Shown here: piece by piece, positions 7,405-15,355 of the stretch | How positions within the stretch are numbered: position 1 is the first letter of the stretch | Layout: the number at the start of each line of letters is the position of its first letter | Source: Phil1 sp964600045 | GTDB lineage: Bacteria > Bacillota > Clostridia > Christensenellales > CAG-138 | DNA length: 64,000 bases | Direction of reading: 5' to 3' | Assembly: GCA_964600045.1 (NCBI GenBank) | Contig: CAZRHS010000001.1 | Location: forward strand, 92,347 to 156,346 | Translations under genes and position numbers: made by a program | The notes under the pieces: model-generated | Seen by the model: the letters and a program-made list of their open reading frames with translations, nothing else | Told to the model about the DNA's origin: nothing | The model's database searches: none

Positions 7405-9244
7405 TTGCCTTGCCCCCTTCCTGCTTAAGCTCTTCTTCAAGCGCGTTCTGTATGCGCGCTATGCGCTGATAAAGCCCGGGCTTATTGATAAGCTCCTCGT
7501 GCGTGCCCTGCTCAACAAGCTTTCCGTGCTCCAGCACCAGTATTTTATCCGCCTCGCAAAGGGTTGTTATGCGGTGGGATATTATAAACGTGGTTGTGCT
7601 TTCGCTGCGGTGCTTCAACGCCGCGCGGATGGACGCGTCCGTTTCGGTATCAACGGCGCTCATTGAATCGTCAAATATTATTATGGGCGCGTTCTGAAGG
7701 AGCATCCTCGCTATTGCCACGCGCTGCTTCTGGCCGCCGGAAAGCGTTACGCCGCGCTCACCGACCACCGTGTCGTAGCCGTTTTCAAAGCTTTCTATAA
7801 CATCATGCACGCAGGCAACGCGGGCCGCGTCATAAACCCTTTCCTCGCTTGTGTGCGGGTCTATCATGCGAATGTTGTCCATTATTGTGCGGGAATAAAG
7901 GAACGGCTCCTGAAGCACTATGCCAATGTTTTTCCTAAGGTGGCCGTGCTCAATATCGTTTATGTTAACGCCGTCTATGTCTATTTCGCCCGCGGTGCAG
8001 GTATAAAGCCGCTGCAGCAGCTGCACAAGGCTTGTTTTGCCGCTGCCGGTTGAGCCGAGAATTGCTATTGTTTCGCCGGGCTTGGCGGTGAATGAAATAT
8101 CGCTTAACACATCGTCAAACTTATCGTAGCCGAAGCACACGTGCTTAAATTCAACCTTGCCGTGTATTTCGGGCTTAAGCGCGGCGCCGGGCTCCTCCTC
8201 GGCGGGGACGGAAAGTATGTCGTCTATTCTGCCAAGGGAAACGCTGGCCTTGCCAAGGTCCGCCAGTATGCGGCCAAGCTGCCTTACGGGCCAGGTGAGC
8301 ATGCCGGTGTAGGTTGTGAATATAAGCATGTTGCCAAGAGTAATCTCACCCTTTACGGTCATTATAATGCCCGCGAAAAGCGAAACGGCAATCTGGCAAT
8401 ATCCCATAAAGTCGCTGCCGCCCCAGTAGAAACCCATCATCTTGTTAAGAATAAAGGATTTGTCCCTGAAGTCGCTGCTGCAGCGATCAAACTTGTCAAC
8501 CTCGTTTTTCTGCTGACCGAACGCGCGAACAACGCGAACGCCTGTAAGGTTTTCCTGCAGCGTGGCAGAAAGCACGCCCTCGGCCTCGTCGCTGAGAGTG
8601 AACTGCGCCTTTACCTTTTTGAAATAGACAAAGCTTGTAACGAAAAGAATGGGCAGCAGCACCATTGAAATAATGCTCATTTTAATATTTATGGAAAGCA
8701 TTATTGATGCGGCGATTATTACCATTACAACGGTGCGCAGCATTTCAAGAAGCTGCATTGATATGAAGCGGCGCACGGTTGAAACGTCCGACGTGCAGCG
8801 CTGCACCAGATCACCCGTTGAAACATGCTTGTGATAGTCATAGGGAACCGACTGCAGGTGCTCATAAAGGGCGTTCCTCGTGGTTTCGGCAACCGTTTCC
8901 GAGGCGTTTGCTATGCAGCTGCGGCGGAAATACGTGGCAACGCCATTGATTAGGGTGAAGAATATAAGGGCGAATGCGCAAATATAGATATGTCCGCGCA
9001 GAAAATCGCGTCCACCCCAGGAATTGATTATGTTCATTACGGAGTCCGGCAGGTTGGTTTCCTTGTCCCCGAGAACATAGTCGATTGTAAAGCTTGTTAC
9101 TATAGGCACTATGTATGAAGCGAGAATCGCTATAACAAGAAACAGTGCGCCAAGCACAAGGTAGTGTACACTGCCGCGCGTAAGGCGCTTAAGCAGGGCA
9201 AAGTTAATCTTTCGGTTTTGCGTTGTTGCGCTTTGTGATTCCAA
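7397..9244 (-). CDS. Heterodimeric multidrug ABC exporter, half with degenerate ATPase site (BmrC/LmrC-like)
   Basis: This half has the exporter membrane domain (about residues 15-320) and an ATPase domain with Walker A GSTGSGKTS and an intact signature LSGGQKQRVAIAR. Walker B is IIIFDDSMSAVD, where Asp replaces the catalytic Glu; this is typical of the non-catalytic partner in BmrCD-type exporters. I place the start at the TTG at 9244, which has GGAGGG 8 bases upstream. A reading from 9307 would begin inside the T-tract of the upstream attenuator, which is implausible. It is the first structural gene after a leader ORF and terminator, as in Bacillus bmrBCD. Confidence 0.87.
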   Translation of the reverse strand: MESQSATTQNRKINFALLKRLTRGSVHYLVLGALFLVIAILASYIVPIVTSFTIDYVLGDKETNLPDSVMNIINSWGGRDFLRGHIYICAFALIFFTLINGVATYFRRSCIANASETVAETTRNALYEHLQSVPYDYHKHVSTGDLVQRCTSDVSTVRRFISMQLLEMLRTVVMVIIAASIMLSINIKMSIISMVLLPILFVTSFVYFKKVKAQFTLSDEAEGVLSATLQENLTGVRVVRAFGQQKNEVDKFDRCSSDFRDKSFILNKMMGFYWGGSDFMGYCQIAVSLFAGIIMTVKGEITLGNMLIFTTYTGMLTWPVRQLGRILADLGKASVSLGRIDDILSVPAEEEPGAALKPEIHGKVEFKHVCFGYDKFDDVLSDISFTAKPGETIAILGSTGSGKTSLVQLLQRLYTCTAGEIDIDGVNINDIEHGHLRKNIGIVLQEPFLYSRTIMDNIRMIDPHTSEERVYDAARVACVHDVIESFENGYDTVVGERGVTLSGGQKQRVAIARMLLQNAPIIIFDDSMSAVDTETDASIRAALKHRSESTTTFIISHRITTLCEADKILVLEHGKLVEQGTHEELINKPGLYQRIARIQNALEEELKQEGGKANE

Positions 9245-9305
9245 AGCCCGATCCCTCCAATCCGTCTGATTCGGTTTGATTTGTTTTTTTGACTCTGTCC
9301 GCGGC

Positions 9306-9338
9306 AAAAAAAGGCCGCAGACTCATCTGTCCACGGCC
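9306..9338 (-). terminator. Attenuator terminator between leader ORF and ABC exporter genes
   Basis: On the minus strand a 10-bp stem (GGCCG then TGGAC paired with GTCTG then CGGCC, two G-U pairs) with an AGATGA loop is followed by seven T. It lies between the leader ORF and the exporter start. Its 5' arm, GGCCGTGGACAG (9327-9338), is also complementary to CTGTCC and GGCC at 9391-9404 near the end of the leader ORF. The two structures are mutually exclusive, so it can switch between terminator and antiterminator. Confidence 0.8.
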
Positions 9339-9350
9339 GCTAATGCGCTT

Positions 9351-9363
9351 TTGGGCTGCTTTG
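9351..9363 (-). other. Hairpin between leader ORF and attenuator
   Basis: On the minus strand TTGGGC (9363-9368) can pair with GCCCAA (9351-9356) across a 6-base loop. TTGGGC can instead pair with the GCCCAA overlapping the leader stop codon, though with a very short loop. It could serve as a pause hairpin or as part of the switch. Confidence 0.4.
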
Positions 9364-9374
9364 CCCAACTTGGG

Positions 9375-9458
9375 CTACATGCAGCTGCCGGGCCGCGAGG
9401 ACAGCACTATTCCCTTCAGTGCGGGAACCAATTTAACACGGGTTGCGTATTCGAACAT
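9375..9458 (-). CDS. Leader peptide of the ABC exporter operon (27 codons)
   Basis: This short ORF reads MFEYATRVKLVPALKG and ends SRPGSCM before TAG. AAAGGAG stands 10 bases upstream of its ATG. It begins about 55 bases after the predicted transcription start and ends 37 bases before the attenuator stem. Its 3' part contains the strand that can pair with the terminator's 5' arm. A ribosome finishing the ORF would cover that strand and let the terminator form. A ribosome slowed early would free it and allow read-through. The layout is that of BmrB in Bacillus subtilis; the peptide sequence itself is not one I recognise. Confidence 0.7.
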   Translation of the reverse strand: MFEYATRVKLVPALKGIVLSSRPGSCM

Positions 9459-9519
9459 CTGCTCGCGACTCCTTTCATAGATTGTATCCGTAGGCCCGAA
9501 AACCTAACGAACCAAGGCA

Positions 9520-9548
9520 ATTGTACCACCATATATAGTTATTGGCAA
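9520..9548 (-). promoter_or_regulatory. Promoter of the ABC exporter operon
   Basis: On the minus strand TTGCCA (9543-9548), a 17-base spacer and TACAAT (9520-9525). Transcription should begin near 9513, so the leader RNA before the first exporter gene is about 270 bases. Confidence 0.7.
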
Positions 9549-9583
9549 CAGGATTATTAACATATTATTTATATATACGGATT

Positions 9584-9611
9584 TTGAAAACGCGGCGGCG
9601 TATGGTATAAT
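9584..9611 (+). promoter_or_regulatory. Promoter for the RNA methyltransferase gene
   Basis: TTGAAA (9584-9589), a 16-base spacer and TATAAT (9606-9611). It diverges from the ABC exporter promoter 35 bases away. Confidence 0.7.
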
Positions 9612-9644
9612 ATGCCAAAACCGACGGCCGCGAGGAGAAAAAGC

Positions 9645-10415
9645 ATGCCTTTTTTGATAGAAAGCACACATAACGAAACCGTGAAGCGAGTTCGCCGCCT
9701 TGCCGCGCGCAAGGGCAGGCTTGAGCAGGGACTTCATTTTATAGAAGGGGAAAGGCTTGTTCACGAGGCCGTTATTTCGGGCGCCGAAATACATGAAGGC
9801 TTTGTTGAAACCGGGTACGAAAGCGCCGCGGAGGAGCTTGAAAAAGCCGGAGCCAAGGTATATACGCTTAATCGCGCCGTTATGGAATCACTTACGCTTA
9901 CGGAAAATCCGCAGCGCGTGTGCGCAACGGTTAAAACGCCAAGCCTTGCCGTGCCCCAAATTTATCCTGCGGGGCTTATAGTGGCGCTTGATACGGTGCA
10001 GGACCCCGGAAACATGGGCACAATATTAAGAACGGCGGACGCTATGGGCGCCGCGGGTCTGCTTTTAGGCACGGGCTGCGCCGATCCTTTCGCGCCCAAG
10101 CCGCTTAGGGCCGCCATGGGCTCGGTTTACCACCTGCCGGTTTGGCAGGGCGAGCTTACCTGTGAGCTGAAAAAGCTTAGCGAGCAAGGATATACGCTTG
10201 TTTGCGGGCATCTTAAGGGCGGCGACACTCTGCCCGAGGCAAGCGAAAAAATGTGCCTTGTTATAGGCAACGAGGGCAACGGGGTTAGCGACGAGGTAGC
10301 GGAGCTGTGCCATAAATACAGGCTCAGCATGTACGGCAGGGCGGAATCGCTGAACGCGGCTATTGCCGCCGGCATAATGATATATGAGCTTGCGAGGCAA
10401 ATGCACCGCAGCTGA
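9645..10415 (+). CDS. TrmH-family (SpoU) RNA 2'-O-methyltransferase
   Basis: This enzyme methylates ribose 2'-OH groups in rRNA or tRNA using S-adenosylmethionine. The N-terminal substrate-binding domain (about residues 1-95) starts FLIESTHNETVKRVRRL. The SPOUT domain holds the three family motifs: DPGNMGTILRTADA, LVIGNEGNG and the trefoil-knot end SLNAAIAAGIM. Length is 256 residues with the start at 9645, where GAGGAG sits 7 bases upstream. The reading from 9612 overlaps the -10 box. The target nucleotide cannot be deduced; RlmB-like 23S methylation is one possibility. Confidence 0.88.
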   Translation: MPFLIESTHNETVKRVRRLAARKGRLEQGLHFIEGERLVHEAVISGAEIHEGFVETGYESAAEELEKAGAKVYTLNRAVMESLTLTENPQRVCATVKTPSLAVPQIYPAGLIVALDTVQDPGNMGTILRTADAMGAAGLLLGTGCADPFAPKPLRAAMGSVYHLPVWQGELTCELKKLSEQGYTLVCGHLKGGDTLPEASEKMCLVIGNEGNGVSDEVAELCHKYRLSMYGRAESLNAAIAAGIMIYELARQMHRS

Positions 10416-10435
10416 AGGGCAAAGGAGAACACGCC

Positions 10436-12853
10436 ATGAAAAGGAAAATAGCCGCGGCGGCGCTGGCAATGGCCATGCTGCTCGCGTTTACGGCGGCCTC
10501 GGCAGAGGAAGAAGAATATAAAGAGCCTGAAAAAATATACGGCGAGGGCGACGAGAACTATCAATCCGAGGTGCCGGAGGAGCTTTGGCACATTTATCTT
10601 GAAGAGGAGCAAACAAACTACGCCAACGCCATAAACGCCTGCTCATTAACGGACGACGAGGACGTGCGCACGGTAAACGTGCTGATAAGCCAGAAAAGCC
10701 ACACAGCCACAACCATTACGGTATACGGCAACTACGCCGTTTATGACAAATCCGGCAGCGCGCTCTTTATCGCCGCGAACGGCGCTGAATACACGCTTAA
10801 ATCCGAAAACAAAAAAGTCTGCCTTTACTCCGCGGCGGGTACGCTTCTTTACAGCGGCACCTCATTGAGCTTTAAGGAGTTTGAAGGGGAAAACGCGAAC
10901 AACTGCATAAAGATAGCGAGCGTTTCCATGGGAAGCAGCGTGAGCGACAGAACATACAGGGGAAACGTAAGCGCCTATTATTTTAATAATTCCGGCAAAT
11001 ACAGCGACTATTGGGCAGGGCTTTATATTGTAAACGAAGTTTATATGGAGGACTACGCGGAGGGCGTTCTGGCCGCGGAAATGGGCGCGGGCTACAAGGA
11101 TACCGCTCAGCAGGCGCAGGCGATTGCGATTCGCTCGTTCGCTATAGAGTCCCGCAGCTCATCAAAGGTATTTGACGTGCGCGACACAAGCGCAAGCCAG
11201 GCCTATTTCGGAATAACGGACGTTTGCCGCGCGGCTGTTGAGGCCACGGCGGGAAAATCGCTTTACTATAACGGTGAGCACCTTAAGGTACATTACAGCG
11301 CCACAAACGGCGGCGAAACGGAGATTGCAAATAACGAATGGGGCAAAGAATCCTGCTGCGATGAAATCGTAAAAGAGGACACGAGCGACCTTAATTCAAC
11401 CACCAAATACGTTGAAACCGTTCAGATTCCCGCGTCCCCCACGGGCAGCGAAACAACGGTGAAGTCCCTTATTACAAACGCGCTCATACCCGCGCTTAAT
11501 TCAGACGGCTATTCGGTAACCACCGCAACGGTTACGGGCATAAGCATGAGCACAAAGTGCGACGATACGTCCTGCCTTCATCATCATCGCTCAACCGCAT
11601 CTGACCAGATTTGCAACCATTTCTGCTCGGTTGATATTACTTTTTCGGGCATAAGCACGGACGCGGGCAGCATAGACAGTTACACCGTAAACCTTACCGA
11701 AAAGGATTTTTATGTTAATCCCTCAAACGGCAGGCCGCTCGGCTTTTTCAGCGTTGGCGCGTGCGAGCGCTACTGGCTTGAATACGAAAACGGCGTTTAT
11801 ACAATACGCCACGCGCGTTACGGCCCCGGCGTGGGCCTAAGCCAATACGGAGCGAACTACCGCGCGGCCAAAGACGAAAGCTTAAGCGCAATACTCGATT
11901 TTTATTACCCGGGCAGCACCGTTGACGATATTTGTTCCGATACGTCGCGCCCCGCGATAAGCACAAAACCCACAACCAAGTACGACGCGCGCGTGCTTGG
12001 CAGCGAGGCAAGGGTTTTTGCCCAAATGACCACGGCAAGCGAACAGCTTGGCACGATAGCGGCGGGAGATACCGTTTTTGTCGATGAGATAAGCGGCAAG
12101 TGGGCCAAGGTAACTTGCGGCGAAATATCCGGCTACATAGCGGCAAGCACGCTTGAAAGAACGGCCGTAAAGGTTACAACGGCGAACATAAGCGAAAGCA
12201 TAAGCGTGCGCAAATCACCGGACAGCCGAACAAGCTTAATATATACGGCTAAAAAAGACGTTGTGCTTGAGCTGATAGAAGCTAACGCCGCACCCGGATG
12301 GCACAAGGTTAAAACCACCAGCGGCGTAGGCTACATCCCCGCGCGCTACTCAACGCTTATATTCTCGGGCACGGGCGAGGACCTTGACGAGACAACAGGG
12401 CTTGAAACCGTATTAAGCTACTATGGCGCGGCCATAAAACTCAGCGGTGAATACGGCCTTAGGGTTCGCTTTGGCATAAGCGAGGAAACGCACGACAGCG
12501 CGTCTGCCTACGGCTACACCATAAAGGAATACGGAATAATTGTTGACGGCGAAAAGCAGAGCGCGTATTATACCGAAAACGGCGCGCTTTACGATAAGGT
12601 GTCCGGCATTGACTCGGGCACGGTGCTTTTTGCGGCCAAGATAGAAAATATTCCGGCGGACGGGCTTAAAACGGAGCATAGCTTTAAGCCGTATATAGTT
12701 GCCGAAAACGGAAATGGAACCGTTACCTATACGGGTGACGAGGTTAAAATAAGCGTATACGATACGGCGAAGAAGCTTGAAGCTGAATACGATGCCTCAA
12801 GCGAGGAAGGAGCCTACATAGCGGCGCTTATAGCCGCGGCGGATGCCGAGTAA
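10436..12853 (+). CDS. Secreted SpoIID/LytB-domain protein with SH3 domains
   Basis: This 805-residue exported protein probably acts on peptidoglycan. A signal peptide (residues 1-23, ending in ASA) is followed by an N-terminal region. The SpoIID domain starts near residue 200 with VYMEDYAEGVLAAEMGAGY and QAQAIAIRSFA. E215 lines up with the catalytic Glu of SpoIID lytic transglycosylases. The domain closes with YGPGVGLSQYGANY, a variant of the usual GHGVGMSQYGA in which His is replaced. Two SH3-like domains follow (about 515-650), then a C-terminal beta-rich region I do not recognise. It is cotranscribed with the stalk protein and glycosylase genes. It need not be sporulation-specific. Confidence 0.82.
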   Translation: MKRKIAAAALAMAMLLAFTAASAEEEEYKEPEKIYGEGDENYQSEVPEELWHIYLEEEQTNYANAINACSLTDDEDVRTVNVLISQKSHTATTITVYGNYAVYDKSGSALFIAANGAEYTLKSENKKVCLYSAAGTLLYSGTSLSFKEFEGENANNCIKIASVSMGSSVSDRTYRGNVSAYYFNNSGKYSDYWAGLYIVNEVYMEDYAEGVLAAEMGAGYKDTAQQAQAIAIRSFAIESRSSSKVFDVRDTSASQAYFGITDVCRAAVEATAGKSLYYNGEHLKVHYSATNGGETEIANNEWGKESCCDEIVKEDTSDLNSTTKYVETVQIPASPTGSETTVKSLITNALIPALNSDGYSVTTATVTGISMSTKCDDTSCLHHHRSTASDQICNHFCSVDITFSGISTDAGSIDSYTVNLTEKDFYVNPSNGRPLGFFSVGACERYWLEYENGVYTIRHARYGPGVGLSQYGANYRAAKDESLSAILDFYYPGSTVDDICSDTSRPAISTKPTTKYDARVLGSEARVFAQMTTASEQLGTIAAGDTVFVDEISGKWAKVTCGEISGYIAASTLERTAVKVTTANISESISVRKSPDSRTSLIYTAKKDVVLELIEANAAPGWHKVKTTSGVGYIPARYSTLIFSGTGEDLDETTGLETVLSYYGAAIKLSGEYGLRVRFGISEETHDSASAYGYTIKEYGIIVDGEKQSAYYTENGALYDKVSGIDSGTVLFAAKIENIPADGLKTEHSFKPYIVAENGNGTVTYTGDEVKISVYDTAKKLEAEYDASSEEGAYIAALIAAADAE

Positions 12854-12864
12854 GGGGGGAGCTT

Positions 12865-13299
12865 ATGACAATGATAAGAACAAGGCGGGCGTTTAAGCGC
12901 GCCATAGCTGTTCTTGCCGTGCTGCTCGCGCTTAGCGTAGGGCTGAACGTGGTGCTTTTTATAAAGCTTGAGCGCGCCGAAAAAGCCGGCGGCAATCAGA
13001 ATATTCAGCAAACCGAAACGCCTAAGGAAAGCGCGGCACCCACGGACGGACAGACGGCGGAGCCCGAACAAACGGAGGAGCCTACGCCTGCCCCTACACT
13101 AAAGCCAACCGAAAAGCCCACTCCTACGATTGCGCCAACACCTACTGCCGAGCCGACTCCCACCATTGAGCCTACCACGGAGGTGACTCCGTCCCCCACG
13201 CCGAAAAAGCGGCGCACAACGCCAAAGCCGGAAGCCACGCAAACGCCGAGCTCAGGCTGGGTATACCCATCAAACGTTCCGGGAACGGAAGGCGAATAA
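12865..13299 (+). CDS. Membrane-anchored Pro/Thr-rich stalk protein
   Basis: I do not recognise a family. The 144-residue protein has a short basic N-terminus, one transmembrane helix (about residues 13-33) and then about 100 residues dominated by Pro, Thr, Glu and Ala. These include repeats of the type PTPTxxPTPT. There is no folded domain; it ends near SSGWVYPSNVPG. It looks like an extended, perhaps glycosylated, wall-spanning spacer. GGGGGGAG precedes the ATG. It lies 11 bases after the SpoIID-like gene and 2 bases before the glycosylase gene, so the three form one transcript. Confidence 0.7.
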   Translation: MTMIRTRRAFKRAIAVLAVLLALSVGLNVVLFIKLERAEKAGGNQNIQQTETPKESAAPTDGQTAEPEQTEEPTPAPTLKPTEKPTPTIAPTPTAEPTPTIEPTTEVTPSPTPKKRRTTPKPEATQTPSSGWVYPSNVPGTEGE

Positions 13300-13301
13300 A
13301 A

Positions 13302-14180
13302 ATGTATAAATCATACTCCGTTTCGGATAACGTGCTTAAGGTTGAGGGCATAGACAGGCTGAATCTTTCAAGAAGCTGTGCCTGCGGGCAAAGCTTTCGC
13401 TGGCGCGAGGAGAACGGCGTTTTCAGCGCGGCGGCATTGGGCAGAGCCGTGCACGCAAGGCAGGAAGAAAACACGCTTTATGTTTATCCGTGCCGTGAAT
13501 ATGAAGCCGGCGACTGGATACATTATTTTGATCTTGAGCGGGACTACGCCGCGATAGAAAAGCGCTTAAGTCAAGATGATCAGCTTAAAATGTGCATACC
13601 CTGCGCCACGGGCATAAGGGTATTCAATCAGGACGCGTTTGAGGCGTTAATAACCTTTATAATATCGGCAAATAACAACATAGGCCGCATCACGGGCATA
13701 GTTGAGCGGCTGTGCGCCCTTTGCGGGGAAAGAACGGAGCTTGACGGAAAGGAGTATTTTCTTTTTCCAAAGAGCGAAAGAATAGCGGCGCTTGCTGAAG
13801 GCGACCTTACGGCCATAGGCGCGGGGTACCGCGCGCCGTACATAATAAAAAGCGCCAAGCGAATAGCGGATGGCTATAACCTTGCGGCGCTTCGCGATAT
13901 GCCGCTTGACGCGGCGAGAAAAGAGCTTTTGACATTTTGCGGTGTAGGACCAAAGGTGGCCGACTGCGTGCTGCTTTTCGGCCTTGGGCATACGGACGCG
14001 TTCCCCGTTGACGTATGGATTGGCAGGGCCATGAGCGAAATATACTTTGGCGGCGAAAAGGCAAGGCGGGCGGAGCTTGAGCGGGCCATACGCGCCCTTG
14101 GGGACGAAAGCGGCATAGTGCAGCAATATATTTTTCATTACGCGCGCCAAAATGCCCTGGGTAAGCCGCAAAAAGGCTAA
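13302..14180 (+). CDS. OGG1-type 8-oxoguanine DNA glycosylase/lyase
   Basis: This enzyme excises oxidised guanine and nicks the abasic site. The 292-residue protein has the OGG N-terminal domain (about residues 15-115, with CGQSFRW) and a helix-hairpin-helix glycosylase domain. FCGVGPKVADC holds the Schiff-base Lys K218, and FPVDVWI holds the catalytic D237, both in the exact spacing of OGG1. Bacterial OGG1-like enzymes are common in Clostridia. The gene is translationally close to the stalk protein gene upstream and ends just before the rplU promoter. Confidence 0.88.
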   Translation: MYKSYSVSDNVLKVEGIDRLNLSRSCACGQSFRWREENGVFSAAALGRAVHARQEENTLYVYPCREYEAGDWIHYFDLERDYAAIEKRLSQDDQLKMCIPCATGIRVFNQDAFEALITFIISANNNIGRITGIVERLCALCGERTELDGKEYFLFPKSERIAALAEGDLTAIGAGYRAPYIIKSAKRIADGYNLAALRDMPLDAARKELLTFCGVGPKVADCVLLFGLGHTDAFPVDVWIGRAMSEIYFGGEKARRAELERAIRALGDESGIVQQYIFHYARQNALGKPQKG

Positions 14181-14188
14181 AACTCGTG

Positions 14189-14217
14189 TTGACACGGGCA
14201 ATGCGCTATGCTAAAAT
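14189..14217 (+). promoter_or_regulatory. Promoter for rplU-prp-rpmA
   Basis: A perfect TTGACA (14189-14194), a 17-base spacer and TAAAAT (14212-14217). It is among the strongest promoters in the window, as expected for ribosomal protein genes. Confidence 0.85.
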
Positions 14218-14223
14218 ACGCAG

Positions 14224-14309
14224 GTGAGCCGCTCTGCGACGGCTTTTTTGAAGCGCGTTAACAGCGCCGCCGTGTCGCGGGCGAGATTGGGGAATAGGAG
14301 GTGCAGCAA
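14224..14309 (+). promoter_or_regulatory. L21-type leader with terminator-like hairpin
   Basis: The roughly 86-base 5' leader of rplU begins with a hairpin. AGCCG (14227-14231) pairs with CGGCT (14240-14244), followed by six T, then GC-rich inverted segments and an AGGAGG ribosome site. In many Firmicutes an L21 leader RNA lies here and is thought to mediate feedback by L21. I cannot fold it fully by eye, so the assignment to that family rests mainly on position. Confidence 0.5.
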
Positions 14310-14615
14310 ATGTACGCTATTATCCGTACCGGAGGCAAGCAGTACAAGGTTGAAGCGGGCGATGAGATTTTGGTCGAAAAGCTCGATCTGGAAGCCGGTG
14401 CTGAGGTTTGCTTCGAGGTTCTGATGCTTTGCGACGGCGAGAACGTTACCATAGGTAAGCCTGTGGTTGAAGGCGTTTGCGCTAAGGCAGAGGTTGTGGA
14501 ACAGACCAAGGGCGACAAGGTTGTGGTGTTCAAGTATAAGGCCAAGAAGAACATCCGCAAGAAGCAGGGTCATCGTCAGCCGTATACCAAGGTTAAGATC
14601 AACACCATAGGTTAA
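14310..14615 (+). CDS. rplU: 50S ribosomal protein L21
   Basis: L21 is a large-subunit protein that binds 23S rRNA. The 101-residue product begins MYAIIRTGGKQYKVEAGD, the family signature, and ends with a KKNIRKKQGHRQPYTKV tail that contacts rRNA. The start at 14310 lies 8 bases after AGGAGG; the GTG three codons upstream sits too close to that site. It is followed by prp and rpmA, the universal Firmicutes order. Confidence 0.97.
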   Translation: MYAIIRTGGKQYKVEAGDEILVEKLDLEAGAEVCFEVLMLCDGENVTIGKPVVEGVCAKAEVVEQTKGDKVVVFKYKAKKNIRKKQGHRQPYTKVKINTIG

Positions 14616-14623
14616 CAGAAGAC

Positions 14624-14953
14624 ATGACAGAAATTACGCTGTTCCGCATTCGTTCCCACGCTGTGGGCTTTGAGGCCGAAGGGCACACGGGTTATGCCGA
14701 AGAAGGCAGCGACATTGTGTGCGCGGCGGTGAGCGCGCTTACGCAGGGGGCGGCGATAGGGCTGAAAGAGGTTTTAGGCCTCGATATTGCGCTGGATATT
14801 TCAGAAGGGTATATGTATTGTATGCTCCCAAAGAAAATGACAACGGCGCAGCAGCACGACGCGGAGCTGATACTTAACACAATGGCAGCGACCTTAAGGT
14901 CGATTGCCGAGACAAACGGTGATTACATCAAAATGACTGATAGGGAGGTGTAA
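14624..14953 (+). CDS. prp: Ribosomal-processing cysteine protease Prp
   Basis: Prp removes the N-terminal extension of L27 during ribosome assembly. The 109-residue protein carries the catalytic pair H21 (in EGHTGYAEEGSD) and C33 (in IVCAAVSAL) in family spacing. It sits between rplU and rpmA, as in Staphylococcus and Clostridia. Its substrate, L27 encoded immediately downstream, indeed has the cleavable extension. Confidence 0.93.
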   Translation: MTEITLFRIRSHAVGFEAEGHTGYAEEGSDIVCAAVSALTQGAAIGLKEVLGLDIALDISEGYMYCMLPKKMTTAQQHDAELILNTMAATLRSIAETNGDYIKMTDREV

Positions 14954-14957
14954 CACG

Positions 14958-15251
14958 ATGATGATCAATCTGCAGCTTTTTGCTCATAAGAAGGGCGTTG
15001 GCAGTACCCGTAACGGACGTGACAGCGAGTCTAAGCGTCTTGGGCCCAAGAGGGCTGACGGGCAGTTCGTTCTGGCCGGTAACATTCTGGTCAGGCAGAG
15101 GGGCACCCACTTCCATCCCGGCACCAACGTTGGCATAGGCAAGGACGATACCCTTTTTGCCAAGGTTGATGGCGTTGTCCGCTTCGAGACCAAGCATCTT
15201 GGCCGCAAGCAGGTCAGCGTTTACGCGGTTGAGGAAGCCGCCGCTAACTGA
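14958..15251 (+). CDS. rpmA: 50S ribosomal protein L27 (with Prp-cleaved N-terminal extension)
   Basis: L27 reaches the peptidyl-transferase centre with its N-terminus. The 97-residue precursor starts MMINLQLFAHKKGVG. The segment NLQLF before AHKKG matches the Prp cleavage motif, so the mature protein should start at Ala-His-Lys-Lys. The body has the usual SKRLGPKR and GTHFHPGTNVG motifs. GGGAGGTG precedes the ATG by 7 bases. Confidence 0.96.
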   Translation: MMINLQLFAHKKGVGSTRNGRDSESKRLGPKRADGQFVLAGNILVRQRGTHFHPGTNVGIGKDDTLFAKVDGVVRFETKHLGRKQVSVYAVEEAAAN

Positions 15252-15272
15252 TTCACAGCATCGTAACCAACA

Positions 15273-15305
15273 AGCCGATTCTTAATAAAAGGGTCGGCTT
15301 TTTTT
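15273..15305 (+). terminator. Terminator after rpmA
   Basis: AGCCGA and TCGGCT pair around a 15-base loop and are followed by a run of T to 15305. Confidence 0.8.
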
Positions 15306-15355
15306 ATGCCGATTTATATGGTATAATCGCCTTTGGAATTACTAAAAAGGGGGAT

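Noticed and set aside
9245..9307. Longer start for the first ABC half at the TTG at 9307.
   Set aside because: That TTG is in the T-tract of the attenuator and has no ribosome site; the TTG at 9244 has GGAGGG at good spacing.
9520..9533. GGTGGTAC on the minus strand resembles the core of a T-box.
   Set aside because: It lies across the promoter spacer and -10 box at the 5' end, with no Stem I or specifier loop, and the downstream genes are exporters.
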